64,000 nucleotides of DNA. Origin: CAZCAC01 sp964496575. Its GTDB lineage: Bacteria; Planctomycetota; UBA1135; GCA-002686595. Made by a program: the position numbers and the translations under genes. Location of the stretch: positions 124,001-188,000 of the forward strand of contig CAZCAC010000001.1 in the NCBI GenBank assembly GCA_964496575.1, read 5' to 3'. The notes beneath the pieces are model-generated. The model was not told the origin of the DNA. It searched no databases and saw nothing but the letters and a program-made list of their open reading frames with translations. How positions within the stretch are numbered: position 1 is the stretch's first letter; the number at the start of each line of letters is the position of its first letter. Shown here in pieces: positions 53,837 to 62,528 of this stretch.

Positions 53837-56218
53837 TCAACTCGGGGTCACCGCGGCGAGCCACTCCTCGCGGGTCATGAGTATATCGCGGCTCTTGCCG
53901 TCGACGTAGGGACCGATGAATCCGGCGTCCTGCAGCTCGTCGAGGATCGAGCAGGACTCGGCGAAATCGATGCCGAAGCGCCGCTGAACCATCGAGACGG
54001 CGACGCGCTCCTGCTCGAGGATCATCTCGGCGACCACCAGGGCGCGCGGCGAGGCCTCGATCGGCGGGCGCGGCGTGGGCTGGAGCACGACGGTCGGTTC
54101 CTCGGTCGCTTCCGACGGCGAGGCCGCGTCCACGGGCTCCTCGAAGAGGTCCATCTGCACCTCGCCGGTCGACGCGTCGGTCGCGGCGACGGGGGTGAGC
54201 TCCAGAATTTCTTCCTCGGGCGCGGCTTCCTCGGGCGCCGGCTCCTCGGAGACCGCCTCGCCGGCGGCAACCGGCTCGGCCTCGGCCTCCACTTCGAGGG
54301 GCGGGGGCTCCTCTTCCGCGGGAATCGGCTCCTCCTCGGCACGCACTTCGAGCGGTTCCGGCTCCTCCTCCGAGACCGATTCTTCCTCGGCGCTCACCTC
54401 GTGAGCCGTGGGAGCCTCTTCGGACTCGTCCTCCTCTTCGTCGGACTCCTCGTCGGAGTCGGGCTCCTCCTCGTACTCGTCGACCTCGACGTACTCGTAC
54501 TCCCACTCCTCGTCCTCGCCGAGCTCGTCGTCGTCCTCCTCGCCTTCCTCCGCCGAGGCACTGGGGGCCTGCACCCCCGCCTCGTCCTCGACCTCCTCTT
54601 CCTCGTCGACCTCGACGTACTCGTACTCGTCGTCGTCGTCCTGTTCCTCCTCGTCGTCTTCTTCTTCCTCGTCGTCGTCGAGCTCGCCCTCGGCCGCCTG
54701 GAGGATCTCGTCGTCTTCGTCCTCTTCGTCCTCTTCCTCTTCCTCTTCCTCGTCTTCCTCCAGCTCCGCTTCGGCCTCCAGCAGGGCCTCGTCGTCCTCT
54801 TCTTCCTCCTCCTCAGGTTCCACCTCGGAGGCCAGCGTGGGGTCGGGAGCGTCCACCTCCGTCGGCTCGAGCGCCGCTTCCTCTTCCGTCGCCTCCAGCT
54901 TCGTCTCGGTTGCGACGACGGTCGCCACGTCGAGGTCGGTTCCCTCCTCCGCGACCGGGGTCGACTCGAGGACTTTGGTGGAATCCCCCGGAGCCTCGTG
55001 TTCGGCCTTCGCCACGGCCTCCGCTTCGGGAGCTTCCTCGTGCTCCCAGAGCGGACGCGGAGGCGTCACCTCCGGGCGAATGACCTTCAACCCGGACTTC
55101 TCCGCCACGGCGGTGTCGAGCTCGGGTGCCGCGCTCTTCGTCCCGCCCAGCAGAACCCGCGTCAGATCGGGGTTCGCCTCCTGGTCGGACTCGACTTCCT
55201 CGGCGGGCACTTCGGCCGTCGCCGTTTCCTCGTCTTCTCTCTCTTCCGCTCTCGCTGCCGTCTCTCCCGTCAGGCTCGATCGTTCCCCGGGCCGGGACAG
55301 TTCCCCGGGCCCGTCTGACTCGACGGGGCGCGTCTCCTGACGCTGCCCTTCTTCTTGCTCGCCGCCGACAACCAGATCTCCGTCAGGGGAGTCAGCGGGG
55401 CCCTCCGCACTGCCGGGAGTCCACCGCTGCACGGTCGGATCCGACAATGGGGGCGAGGTTTCGGTTTCGTCATCGGACGTGGTCAAGGGCGCGGCGCCGG
55501 GCGGGATCTCCCCCTTCAGGCGTACGTCCTCGGGGTAAGGCTTGGTCGTGCTGTTCTTGAGGGCCCAATCGGGGGTCTGGAGGGCACCGTCGGTGTTCGG
55601 GAGGGCGTCGTCCAGGACCGGGAGAGCGCTGCCCGGGGTCTCTTCTGCATCCCCGCCGGCAGGGAGAAGGGCGTCGGCCTCTTCTCTGCTTACTCCATCC
55701 GTAATAGGCTCGTCGATAAGAGCGGCAGCGGAAGGACGAGTTTTCCTTTTTTCTCGAAAAAGGAGATCCAAGTCGCGCAACCAGGTCAGCCAGATGGGAA
55801 TGGCGAGCACCACCAGCCCGAAGATCGCCCCGGGCACCACGGTCAGGTAGCGGGCCACCAGGCCTCCGCTGTACGCGCCCACGGCCCCACCGGCGGTCTC
55901 GGAGAAGGCGCCGAGGAGGACCGCCAGGCCGATCGAGGTCCCCACCACTCCGGACAGGTTGGTCATGAAGCCGACGGACCGACCGCTCAGGAACGCCCGC
56001 GCGCCGAGGACGGCGCAAGCGATCGACAGCAGCAGGGCGGGCACCGTGCCGAGGAACGAGATGACGTCCTGGGCGAGCAGAGCCGATTGGCCCGGGGCCT
56101 CGACCTCCTCGCGGAAGATCGAGAGAGTCACCACGGCGGCGATGAGGGCGCCCCCGATGCACACCACGAGGCCGAAGATCTCGACACCGGACACGCGCTT
56201 TCTCTGCTTCTCACTCAT
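53837..56218 (-). CDS. FtsK-like protein without motor: 4 TM, acidic linker, gamma-like winged helix
   Basis: 793 aa, ATG in an 8-base overlap with the ftsK stop. Four membrane segments: about 9-29 (FGLVVCIGGALIAAVVTL), 44-67, 82-105 and 118-140 (GAIFGLVVLAIPIWLTWL). Residues 145-715 are low-complexity and strongly acidic, with long Glu/Asp runs and two copies of EYEYVEVDE. There is no Walker A or B anywhere. The last 76 residues (ALVVAEMILEQERVAVSMV, then QRRFGIDFAESCSILDELQ, then SRDILMTREEWLAA) align with the DNA-reading gamma domain of the FtsK encoded just upstream. Probably sits in the membrane near FtsK and binds DNA or FtsK. The annotation as motorless is direct; the role is inference. 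Confidence 0.8.
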   Translation of the reverse strand: MSEKQRKRVSGVEIFGLVVCIGGALIAAVVTLSIFREEVEAPGQSALLAQDVISFLGTVPALLLSIACAVLGARAFLSGRSVGFMTNLSGVVGTSIGLAVLLGAFSETAGGAVGAYSGGLVARYLTVVPGAIFGLVVLAIPIWLTWLRDLDLLFREKRKTRPSAAALIDEPITDGVSREEADALLPAGGDAEETPGSALPVLDDALPNTDGALQTPDWALKNSTTKPYPEDVRLKGEIPPGAAPLTTSDDETETSPPLSDPTVQRWTPGSAEGPADSPDGDLVVGGEQEEGQRQETRPVESDGPGELSRPGERSSLTGETAARAEEREDEETATAEVPAEEVESDQEANPDLTRVLLGGTKSAAPELDTAVAEKSGLKVIRPEVTPPRPLWEHEEAPEAEAVAKAEHEAPGDSTKVLESTPVAEEGTDLDVATVVATETKLEATEEEAALEPTEVDAPDPTLASEVEPEEEEEEDDEALLEAEAELEEDEEEEEEEDEEDEDDEILQAAEGELDDDEEEEDDEEEQDDDDEYEYVEVDEEEEVEDEAGVQAPSASAEEGEEDDDELGEDEEWEYEYVEVDEYEEEPDSDEESDEEEDESEEAPTAHEVSAEEESVSEEEPEPLEVRAEEEPIPAEEEPPPLEVEAEAEPVAAGEAVSEEPAPEEAAPEEEILELTPVAATDASTGEVQMDLFEEPVDAASPSEATEEPTVVLQPTPRPPIEASPRALVVAEMILEQERVAVSMVQRRFGIDFAESCSILDELQDAGFIGPYVDGKSRDILMTREEWLAAVTPS

Positions 56219-58901
56219 CCTGCGTACCTTGACTGACGGTTTCTTCTTGGTCGGCCTCCCAGTCCTCGAGGCTGACCAGGATCTCGCGTGACTTGCTTCC
56301 CCGGTGCGCGCCGAGGATGCCCTCTTCGGTCATCAGATCGATGAGACGCGAAGCCCGCGTATAGCCGACGGAGAGCGCGCGCTGCAACAGGCTCGCCGAG
56401 CCGCGCTTCGATTGGAGAACGACGCGAACCGCTTCGCCCCACAGGGGATCGTCGGGTCCGCTCTGACCGGAGGCGTTGCCCGCCGGCCCGGTGCCGGTCG
56501 CGGTCTGCACCAGCTCCTGGTTGAACGTGGGCGCGGACTCCTGCGCGACGAAGTCGACGATGCGCTGCAGCTCGTCGTCCTCGAGGTAGGCGCCCTGCAC
56601 CCGATTGAGCGAGGAGGTCCCCGGCGGGGTGTACAGCATGTCCCCTCGTCCGAGCAGCTTCTCCGCGCCCATCGCGTCGAGGATCACCCGGCTGTCGATC
56701 TTGCTGGCGACCTGGAACGCGATCCGCGTCGGCAGGTTGCCCTTGAGCACGCCGGTGATCACGTCGGTCGAAGGGCGCTGGGTGGCGACCACCACGTGGA
56801 TGCCCACGGCCCGCGACTTCTGCGCGAGACGCGTGATCGTCCCCTCGGCTTCCTTCTTGGAGACCATCATCAGGTCCGCCATCTCGTCAATGACCAGCAC
56901 GATGTGCGGCATGTGCCGCGGCGTGCGCTCCTCGTTCCAGTTCTCGCCGAGTCGCTCCTTGAGCTTCTCCTCGCCGAGGTTGTTGTACGTCTTGATGTTG
57001 CGGACCCCGGCGTCCTTCATCAGCTCGTAGCGCCCCTCCATCTTCTCCACCAGCCAGTTCAGTACGTTGGTGGCCTGGCGGGTGTCGCTGACGATCGGCA
57101 GCAGGAGGTGCGGGACCTCCTTGAAGATCATCAGCTCGACCATCTTCGGGTCGACCAGGATCATCTGGACGTCGTGCGGCGAGCGGGTCAGGAGAAGACT
57201 GGAGAGGATGGTATTGATGCAGACCGACTTGCCCGAGCCGGTCGTGCCGGCGATCAGGAGGTGGGGCATCTTCGACATGTCCTCCACCACCGGCCGCCCC
57301 TCGGCGTCCATGCCGAGGAACAGCGGAAGCGCCATGAACTTGTTGTCGTAGGCCTTCTTGTTGATCAGCTCGCGCAGCCGGACGATGCGCGTCTCCTTGT
57401 TGGGCACCTCGACCCCGACCGTCGAGCGGCCGGGGATCGGGGCGATGACGCGCACGCTGCGCGCCTGGAGCGCGGCGGCGATCTCCTGAGAGAGCTGCGT
57501 CACCTTGTTCATCCGCGTGCCCTGGGCGACTGTGAGCTCGAACAGCGTCACCGCCGGCCCGACCTGCGCCGAGATCACCTCGGCCTCGACCCGGAAGCTG
57601 TGCAGGGCGTGCTCCAGCTTGCCCGCCTGCCTCCGCAGGTAGTCGTCGTCGATGTCCTTGCCCGCCTCGGGGTCGATCAGGAGATCGAGCGGCGGGAAGG
57701 TCCAGGGGCCGGCGGGCGGCGAGGGCGTCTCGTACTGCAAGGAGCGAGGCGTGACCGTCTTGACCTCCCGGGTCTTCTCCTTGGCCTCCTTCGACCGGGT
57801 CGGGGTGACCACGTCTTCCTCTTCCTCCTCTTCTTCGTACTCGTACTCGGGCTCCTCCTCCTCGTCCTCGTCGTACTCCTCGTACTCGTACTCCCCCTCC
57901 CCGTCGGGGTCCTCCTCCCACTCCTCCTCTTCGTTCTCGTACTCCTGCTCGATCTCCTCGGACTCGAGGTCGGGATCCTCGTCGTACTCGTACTCCTCGC
58001 CGGCGTCCTCGCTCTCGAGCTCGGCCCGGGCCGCCTTCTTCGCGGCGGCCTTCTTCTTCGTCGTCGCGGGTGTCTTCGCGACCGCCTTCGCCTCGTCGAC
58101 GAGGTCGGCGCCGCGCAGGAAGTCCCACAGCCCGCGGAGGACTCCGCCGAACCAGCGCACCCCGGTGGTGACCAGCGACTCGTCGCGCTCCTGGCGCTTC
58201 TCCTCGAGCCACGTGCCCGCCGCGGCGATCGCGGGGTAGAAGGCCATCTCGGTGGCCAGCATGAAGGAGACCACCGACAGCAGGATCAGGAGGATCCATA
58301 GACCCGCCGCGCCGAACTTCGGCTCGAGGACCTCCTCGACCAGCGTCATCGCCAGCCAGCCCCCCGGACCGAAGGGAACGTGCGAGGAGGGCGCGCCGGC
58401 GGCCTCGCGCGCCTCCGGGGAGTCGGCGACCCCCTCCACGGGGAGTTCGGGCCCGAAGCCCAGCTGCAGCATGAAGCTGACCGAGAGGATGAAGCAGAGC
58501 CCTCCGAAGAGGCGCATCGCCGGCCAGGCGACCTCCTTGCGGGCCAGGATCACGAAACCCCAGGCCACGCCCAGGATCCCGGCGAGATACCCCGCCCAGC
58601 CGGCGATCCGGAAGGCGCCGTTGGCGAGGTAGTAGCCGACCTGTCCGCCCCAGTTGTACCCGGAGGCGCCCTCGTCGCCGTAAGGGGCGTAGTGGCTGAC
58701 CATCGCGACCAGGAGCCACAGCGAGAGCCCGATCAGGGCCAGCCCCTTGATCTCCTGCAGGCGATCGGAGGTGCACTCGTCCACCGGCCGGCCGAAGAGG
58801 AACCCCCCGGCCACCGCCCGGAGACGCCCCATCAGGCCGCTCGGCTTGCCCTTGCGCCCCTTCTTGCCTGCCCTTTTCTTCCGCCCGCCCGATCGGGCCA
58901 T
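56211..58901 (-). CDS. ftsK: DNA translocase FtsK
   Basis: 896 aa from ATG 58901 (GGAGGGG about 11 nt upstream). Basic N-terminus, four membrane helices in the first 260 residues, an acidic linker with Tyr-Glu repeats (EYEYDEDPD, EYEYEEYDED), then alpha/beta motor domain with Walker A AGTTGSGKSVCINTIL near 550, ILVDPKMVEL, IDEMADLMM, and the gamma winged helix SLLQRALSVGYTRASRLIDL near the end. Pumps chromosome DNA at the septum. Complete. The stop overlaps the motorless paralog. Confidence 0.97.
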   Translation of the reverse strand: MARSGGRKKRAGKKGRKGKPSGLMGRLRAVAGGFLFGRPVDECTSDRLQEIKGLALIGLSLWLLVAMVSHYAPYGDEGASGYNWGGQVGYYLANGAFRIAGWAGYLAGILGVAWGFVILARKEVAWPAMRLFGGLCFILSVSFMLQLGFGPELPVEGVADSPEAREAAGAPSSHVPFGPGGWLAMTLVEEVLEPKFGAAGLWILLILLSVVSFMLATEMAFYPAIAAAGTWLEEKRQERDESLVTTGVRWFGGVLRGLWDFLRGADLVDEAKAVAKTPATTKKKAAAKKAARAELESEDAGEEYEYDEDPDLESEEIEQEYENEEEEWEEDPDGEGEYEYEEYDEDEEEEPEYEYEEEEEEEDVVTPTRSKEAKEKTREVKTVTPRSLQYETPSPPAGPWTFPPLDLLIDPEAGKDIDDDYLRRQAGKLEHALHSFRVEAEVISAQVGPAVTLFELTVAQGTRMNKVTQLSQEIAAALQARSVRVIAPIPGRSTVGVEVPNKETRIVRLRELINKKAYDNKFMALPLFLGMDAEGRPVVEDMSKMPHLLIAGTTGSGKSVCINTILSSLLLTRSPHDVQMILVDPKMVELMIFKEVPHLLLPIVSDTRQATNVLNWLVEKMEGRYELMKDAGVRNIKTYNNLGEEKLKERLGENWNEERTPRHMPHIVLVIDEMADLMMVSKKEAEGTITRLAQKSRAVGIHVVVATQRPSTDVITGVLKGNLPTRIAFQVASKIDSRVILDAMGAEKLLGRGDMLYTPPGTSSLNRVQGAYLEDDELQRIVDFVAQESAPTFNQELVQTATGTGPAGNASGQSGPDDPLWGEAVRVVLQSKRGSASLLQRALSVGYTRASRLIDLMTEEGILGAHRGSKSREILVSLEDWEADQEETVSQGTQDE

Positions 58902-58953
58902 GCGCTCACTTTCCCCTCCGCGTCCAGCGCGCGGGTCGGATCCCCTCGGTGAC

Positions 58954-59598
58954 TCAGTCAGGCCGAGCGAGGTCGACGAGGACCTCGGCGATCCCATCCT
59001 TGGCGTAGCCCGAGAGCTCGACGACGCTGCCGTCCGCCCCGAGGATGGTCACACTCGCGCGGGAAGCTCCGAGAGCCGACGGATCGTTCAGCACCACGTA
59101 GTCCATTCCCTTGCGTCTCATCTTGGCCTTCGCGCGACGGATCCCGTCAGCGGTCTCCAGGGCGAAACCGACCACGAGTCGGTCTCCCTTGTTCCGCGCG
59201 ACGGTGGCCAGAATATCGGGGTTGCGGACCAACTCCAAGGAAGCGACCTCGCTGCCGTCGTCCTTTTTTCTCCATTTCCCGGCGAGTCTCCGGCGCGGTC
59301 GCCAGTCCGCCACGGCGGCACACATGAAGAGGGCGTCCGCGTCTCGAAAAGCGACGCGGACCTCCGCGAGCATCTCGCGGGCGCTCATCACGTCGACTCG
59401 CGCCACTCCATCCGGAGTGGGGAGATCGACCGGCCCCGCGACCAGCGTGACGCGGTCACCGGCGGCGACGGCAGCGCGCGCGATGGCGAAGCCCATTCGA
59501 CCGCTCGAATCGTTGGAGAGGTATCGCACCGGATCGACGTACTCGCGCGTCGGACCGGCGGTGACCACCACGCGCCGCCGCTCTCGCTTCCCCTTCAT
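58954..59598 (-). CDS. coaB: Phosphopantothenate-cysteine ligase (CoaB), stand-alone
   Basis: 214 aa from ATG 59598, in ATGA overlap with coaC. Motifs: VVVTAGPTREYVDPVRYLSN, DSSGRMGFAIARAA, VTLVAGPV and FMCAAVADWRP, followed by the Lys-rich loop and DYVVLND. Couples 4'-phosphopantothenate with cysteine in CoA synthesis. In most bacteria it is fused behind CoaC; here the two are separate overlapping genes. Confidence 0.93.
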   Translation of the reverse strand: MKGKRERRRVVVTAGPTREYVDPVRYLSNDSSGRMGFAIARAAVAAGDRVTLVAGPVDLPTPDGVARVDVMSAREMLAEVRVAFRDADALFMCAAVADWRPRRRLAGKWRKKDDGSEVASLELVRNPDILATVARNKGDRLVVGFALETADGIRRAKAKMRRKGMDYVVLNDPSALGASRASVTILGADGSVVELSGYAKDGIAEVLVDLARPD

Positions 59599-60137
59599 CG
59601 CCCGGTCAGCTCGGCGATCCGCTCGACGATTCGATCCACGTCCGCGAGGCGTCCGGGGCCCTCCTCGCCGCAGGCGGCGTGGCCGCTCTCGGGGTCGAGC
59701 AGCGACCAGCCGTCCTCGACGCAGCGGGCCAGATTCCGCTGGACCGGTGGGCTCCGGTACATCGTCGGGTTCATCGCCGGGCAGAGCAGGCGCGGGACGA
59801 TCGGGTCGGCCGCCAGCACCAGGGTGGTGAGCAGGCACCCCGCCAGACCCCCGGCGAGCTGTCCGATCAGGTCCGCGCTGGCGGGGGCCAGGACCACGAT
59901 CTCGGCCCAGCGGCCGAGCTCGATGTGGTCCATCGCGCCGCTCCGGTCCGCGGAGAATTCGTCGACGTGGGCGGGCTGGCCGCTGAGCGCCTCGAAGAGC
60001 TGCGGGGAGACCAGCTTCGCCGCGTTCGGGGTCAGGACGCAGCGGACCAGGTCCCCTCCCTTGGTGAGGCGGCTGGTGAGGTCACAGGCCTTGTAGAGCG
60101 CCGCCGAGGCGCTGACGCCGAGCAGTACCTGGGTCAC
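59595..60137 (-). CDS. coaC: Phosphopantothenoylcysteine decarboxylase (CoaC), stand-alone
   Basis: 180 aa, GTG start at 60137. HFCD flavoprotein: LLGVSASAALYKACDL, catalytic His in GAMDHIELGRWAE, APASADLIGQLAGGLA, PAMNPTMY and HAACGEEGPGRLAD with the conserved Cys-Gly pair near the end. Makes 4'-phosphopantetheine. It follows gmk by 3 nt and overlaps coaB. Confidence 0.94.
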   Translation of the reverse strand: MTQVLLGVSASAALYKACDLTSRLTKGGDLVRCVLTPNAAKLVSPQLFEALSGQPAHVDEFSADRSGAMDHIELGRWAEIVVLAPASADLIGQLAGGLAGCLLTTLVLAADPIVPRLLCPAMNPTMYRSPPVQRNLARCVEDGWSLLDPESGHAACGEEGPGRLADVDRIVERIAELTGR

Positions 60138-60140
60138 GTT

Positions 60141-60710
60141 TCAGCCCTCCGCCGGCCCGTCGAGGCCGATCAGCTGCCGGAGCTCCGCGACGCAACGGTC
60201 GAGGTCGTCGTTGACGACGACGTGATCGTACTTCACCCGCTCGCGCCACTCGTCCTCCGCCTTGCCCAGCCGCCGCTCGACCACTTCCGGGGACTCGGTG
60301 CCGCGCCCCACCAGGCGCTGGCGGAGCGCCTCGAAGTCGGGCGGGGCGAGGAAGACGTACACCCCCTCGATCTTCTGGTCCTGGATCTGCAGGGCGCCCT
60401 GGACATCGATCTCCAGCAGGTAGATGCGCCCTTCGGCGAGCGCGGTCTCCATCGGCTCCCGCAGCGTGCCGTACAGGTTGCCGTGGACGTGCGCGTACTC
60501 GATGAACGCTCCGGCCGCGATCCGCTCGCGGAACTCCTCCGGGGTGAGGAAGTTGTAGTGGACGCCGTCGACCTCGCCCTCGCGCTTCTCCCGCGTGGTG
60601 GCGGAGACGGAGAACTGGACCAGAGGGTCCTCGAGCAGGCGAGCGCAGACGGTGCTCTTGCCGACCCCCGAGGGGCCGGAGATCACCAGCATCTTTCCGC
60701 GTTCGGTCAT
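60141..60710 (-). CDS. gmk: Guanylate kinase
   Basis: 189 aa. P-loop SGPSGVGKST at 11-20, GMP-binding SVSATTREKREGEVDGVHY, FIEYAHVHGNLYGT and LLEIDVQGALQ. Phosphorylates GMP to GDP. Follows yicC by 24 nt, a common pairing. Confidence 0.98.
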   Translation of the reverse strand: MTERGKMLVISGPSGVGKSTVCARLLEDPLVQFSVSATTREKREGEVDGVHYNFLTPEEFRERIAAGAFIEYAHVHGNLYGTLREPMETALAEGRIYLLEIDVQGALQIQDQKIEGVYVFLAPPDFEALRQRLVGRGTESPEVVERRLGKAEDEWRERVKYDHVVVNDDLDRCVAELRQLIGLDGPAEG

Positions 60711-60734
60711 TCCAGCGATCTCCCGTTGCAGAGG

Positions 60735-61613
60735 TTACTCGATGTTCTGGACCTGCTCCCGGATCCGCTCGATGTGGGTCTTGAGCTCCACCACCGCGTG
60801 AGCGACTTTCGCGTCGTTGCACTTCGAGCCGACGGTATTCGCCTCGCGGTAGAGCTCCTGGACCAGGAAGTCGAGCTTGCGACCGACCTCGCCGCCCTTC
60901 TGCAGCACCGAGTCGAGCTGCTCGAGGTGGCTCTCCAGCCGCGAGATCTCCTCGCTGACGTCGGTACGCTCGGCGAGCACGGCGAGCTCTCGCACCAGGT
61001 CGCCGGGTTCGATGCGGGCCTCCTCGCCGAGCAGGTCCTGCGCACGCCTGCGCATGTTCTCGAGGTGATTCTCGACCACGGACGGCATCTGCTTGGCGAT
61101 CTGCGCGCGCAGCCGGGTGCTGAGGCGGGCGTGCTTCTCCAGATCCTTCTGCAGGTTCTCGCCCTCGAGCTCGCGCATCGACAGGAGGTTCTCCAGCGCC
61201 GCCTTCACCGCGGCGAGGATCGCCTTGCTCTGCTTGCGGCGGCCCCGCTCGTCGAAGCGGGTTCCCACCACTCCGGGCAGGGCCGTGAGGTCGGAGAGGG
61301 TGAGGTCGTTCTCCACGCCGAGGTTCTTGCCCGCTCTCTTCAGGAGCTTCAGGTATCGAGCCGCGACATCCTCGTCGACGGTGATCGCGGTCGGCTCCGC
61401 GCGGCGGGTGACCTGCAAGGTCACCGTGACCGACCCGCGCGAGAGGTTCTTCTTCACCAGGACATCGACCTGGGGCTCGAGGTCGGCGAACTCCGGAGGC
61501 AGGCGGTAGCGCACCTGCAGGAAGCGGTGGTTGACCGAGCGAATCTCGGCCCGCACCGCCAGGCCGTCCGCCTCGGCCTCGCCGAGGCCGAAACCGGTCA
61601 TCGAGCGGATCAA
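60735..61613 (-). CDS. yicC: YicC-family endoribonuclease
   Basis: 292 aa. TTG 61613 gives the standard IRSMTGFG start and overlaps the pyrE stop (TTGA); ATG 61601 would remove it. N-terminal YicC domain with EIRSVNHRFLQVRYRLP, middle charged helices, and C-terminal DUF1732 domain with KLDFLVQELYREANTVGSK. YicC proteins are implicated in RNA degradation and stationary-phase survival. Located before gmk as in many bacteria. Confidence 0.94.
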   Translation of the reverse strand: MIRSMTGFGLGEAEADGLAVRAEIRSVNHRFLQVRYRLPPEFADLEPQVDVLVKKNLSRGSVTVTLQVTRRAEPTAITVDEDVAARYLKLLKRAGKNLGVENDLTLSDLTALPGVVGTRFDERGRRKQSKAILAAVKAALENLLSMRELEGENLQKDLEKHARLSTRLRAQIAKQMPSVVENHLENMRRRAQDLLGEEARIEPGDLVRELAVLAERTDVSEEISRLESHLEQLDSVLQKGGEVGRKLDFLVQELYREANTVGSKCNDAKVAHAVVELKTHIERIREQVQNIE

Positions 61614-62206
61614 GCTCCGCCCCCGCCGGTGGGGACCGTGCGGCTGCCGGGCTTCACCGCGCTGCTCCCCTGCGCGCACAGGGGACACGAGGCGGGCTCG
61701 TAGACGGCGACCTCCGCGCGAACCAGCTCGACGAGCGGGAGACCGCGATCCTCGAACGGATTGCCGCCCGAGCGGTTGAGCAGGCAGCCGGCGACGACGA
61801 TCTTCGCGCCCCGCTCCTCCAGCACCGCCATCACCTCCCGGGCGGAGCCGCCGGTGGTCAGGACGTCCTCGACCAGGAGCACCCGCTCGCCGGGGGCGAT
61901 CTCGAAGCCGCGGCGCAGGCACATCTCGCCATCCTGGCGCTCGGTGAACAGCGCGCGCTTCCCCAGCGCGCGGCCGATCTCCTGGGCCCAGACCACGGCG
62001 CCCATGGCCGGACCGACGACGACGTCGACCTCGACCTCCACCTGCGCTGCGAAGGCGCGCGCCAGCGCTTCCGCTCGCTCGGGGTGACTGAGCACCAGCG
62101 CGCACTGGAAGTACCGATCGGAGTGCAGCCCCGAGGAGAGCAGGAAGTGTCCCTCCAGCATCGCCCCCGTGGCGCGAAAGTGTTCGAAGACTTCTTCGGG
62201 ATCCAC
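61610..62206 (-). CDS. pyrE: Orotate phosphoribosyltransferase
   Basis: 198 aa, GTG start at 62206. LLSSGLHSDRYFQCAL at the start, GPAMGAVVWAQEI, FTERQDGEM with the catalytic flexible loop, and the PRPP motif VLLVEDVLTTGGSA at 109-122. The C-terminal tail includes CPLCAQGSSAVKPGSR, seen in long-form OPRTs. Makes OMP in pyrimidine synthesis. Confidence 0.95.
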   Translation of the reverse strand: MDPEEVFEHFRATGAMLEGHFLLSSGLHSDRYFQCALVLSHPERAEALARAFAAQVEVEVDVVVGPAMGAVVWAQEIGRALGKRALFTERQDGEMCLRRGFEIAPGERVLLVEDVLTTGGSAREVMAVLEERGAKIVVAGCLLNRSGGNPFEDRGLPLVELVRAEVAVYEPASCPLCAQGSSAVKPGSRTVPTGGGGA

Positions 62207-62219
62207 GGGTACCAGCCTG

Positions 62220-62510
62220 TTATTTGGGGATTTCGGGCGCCTCGTTCGCCGGTGCGTCGTCGACGACCGAGGACCCGCTCTTGACGCGGTTGAGCACGTG
62301 GATCAACAGGGCGCTGACCAGGAAGACGCCGGCGACGACGCCGGTGAAGGTCTGGATGCCCTTGGTCGCCACGCCGAAGGCCTGCTGGCCCGCGGTGCCG
62401 AGCGCGCCGCCGAAGCCTCCGCCCTTGCCTTCCTGCAGGAGGATGACGACGACCAGGATGATCGCCGAGAGGACGAAGATGATGTAGAGGAGGGTGATTA
62501 TCAGATCCAT
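62220..62510 (-). CDS. secG: Preprotein translocase subunit SecG
   Basis: 96 aa. Two membrane helices (ITLLYIIFVLSAIILVVVI and FTGVVAGVFLVSALLIHVL) joined by the typical Gly-rich loop LLQEGKGGGFGGALGT. A short acidic C-terminal tail. Aids SecYEG export. Located directly after tpiA, a common bacterial pairing. Confidence 0.95.
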   Translation of the reverse strand: MDLIITLLYIIFVLSAIILVVVILLQEGKGGGFGGALGTAGQQAFGVATKGIQTFTGVVAGVFLVSALLIHVLNRVKSGSSVVDDAPANEAPEIPK

Positions 62511-62528
62511 GGAGACCTCGGCGAGCGG

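Noticed and set aside
54401..55340. Leu/Val-rich and Ser-rich plus-strand frames of over 300 codons
   Set aside because: They are complements of the GAG/GAC-rich acidic linker; the hydrophobic or Ser runs reflect codon complementarity, not membrane proteins.
56304..58301. 665-codon plus-strand frame
   Set aside because: Antisense of ftsK, whose motor motifs are unmistakable.
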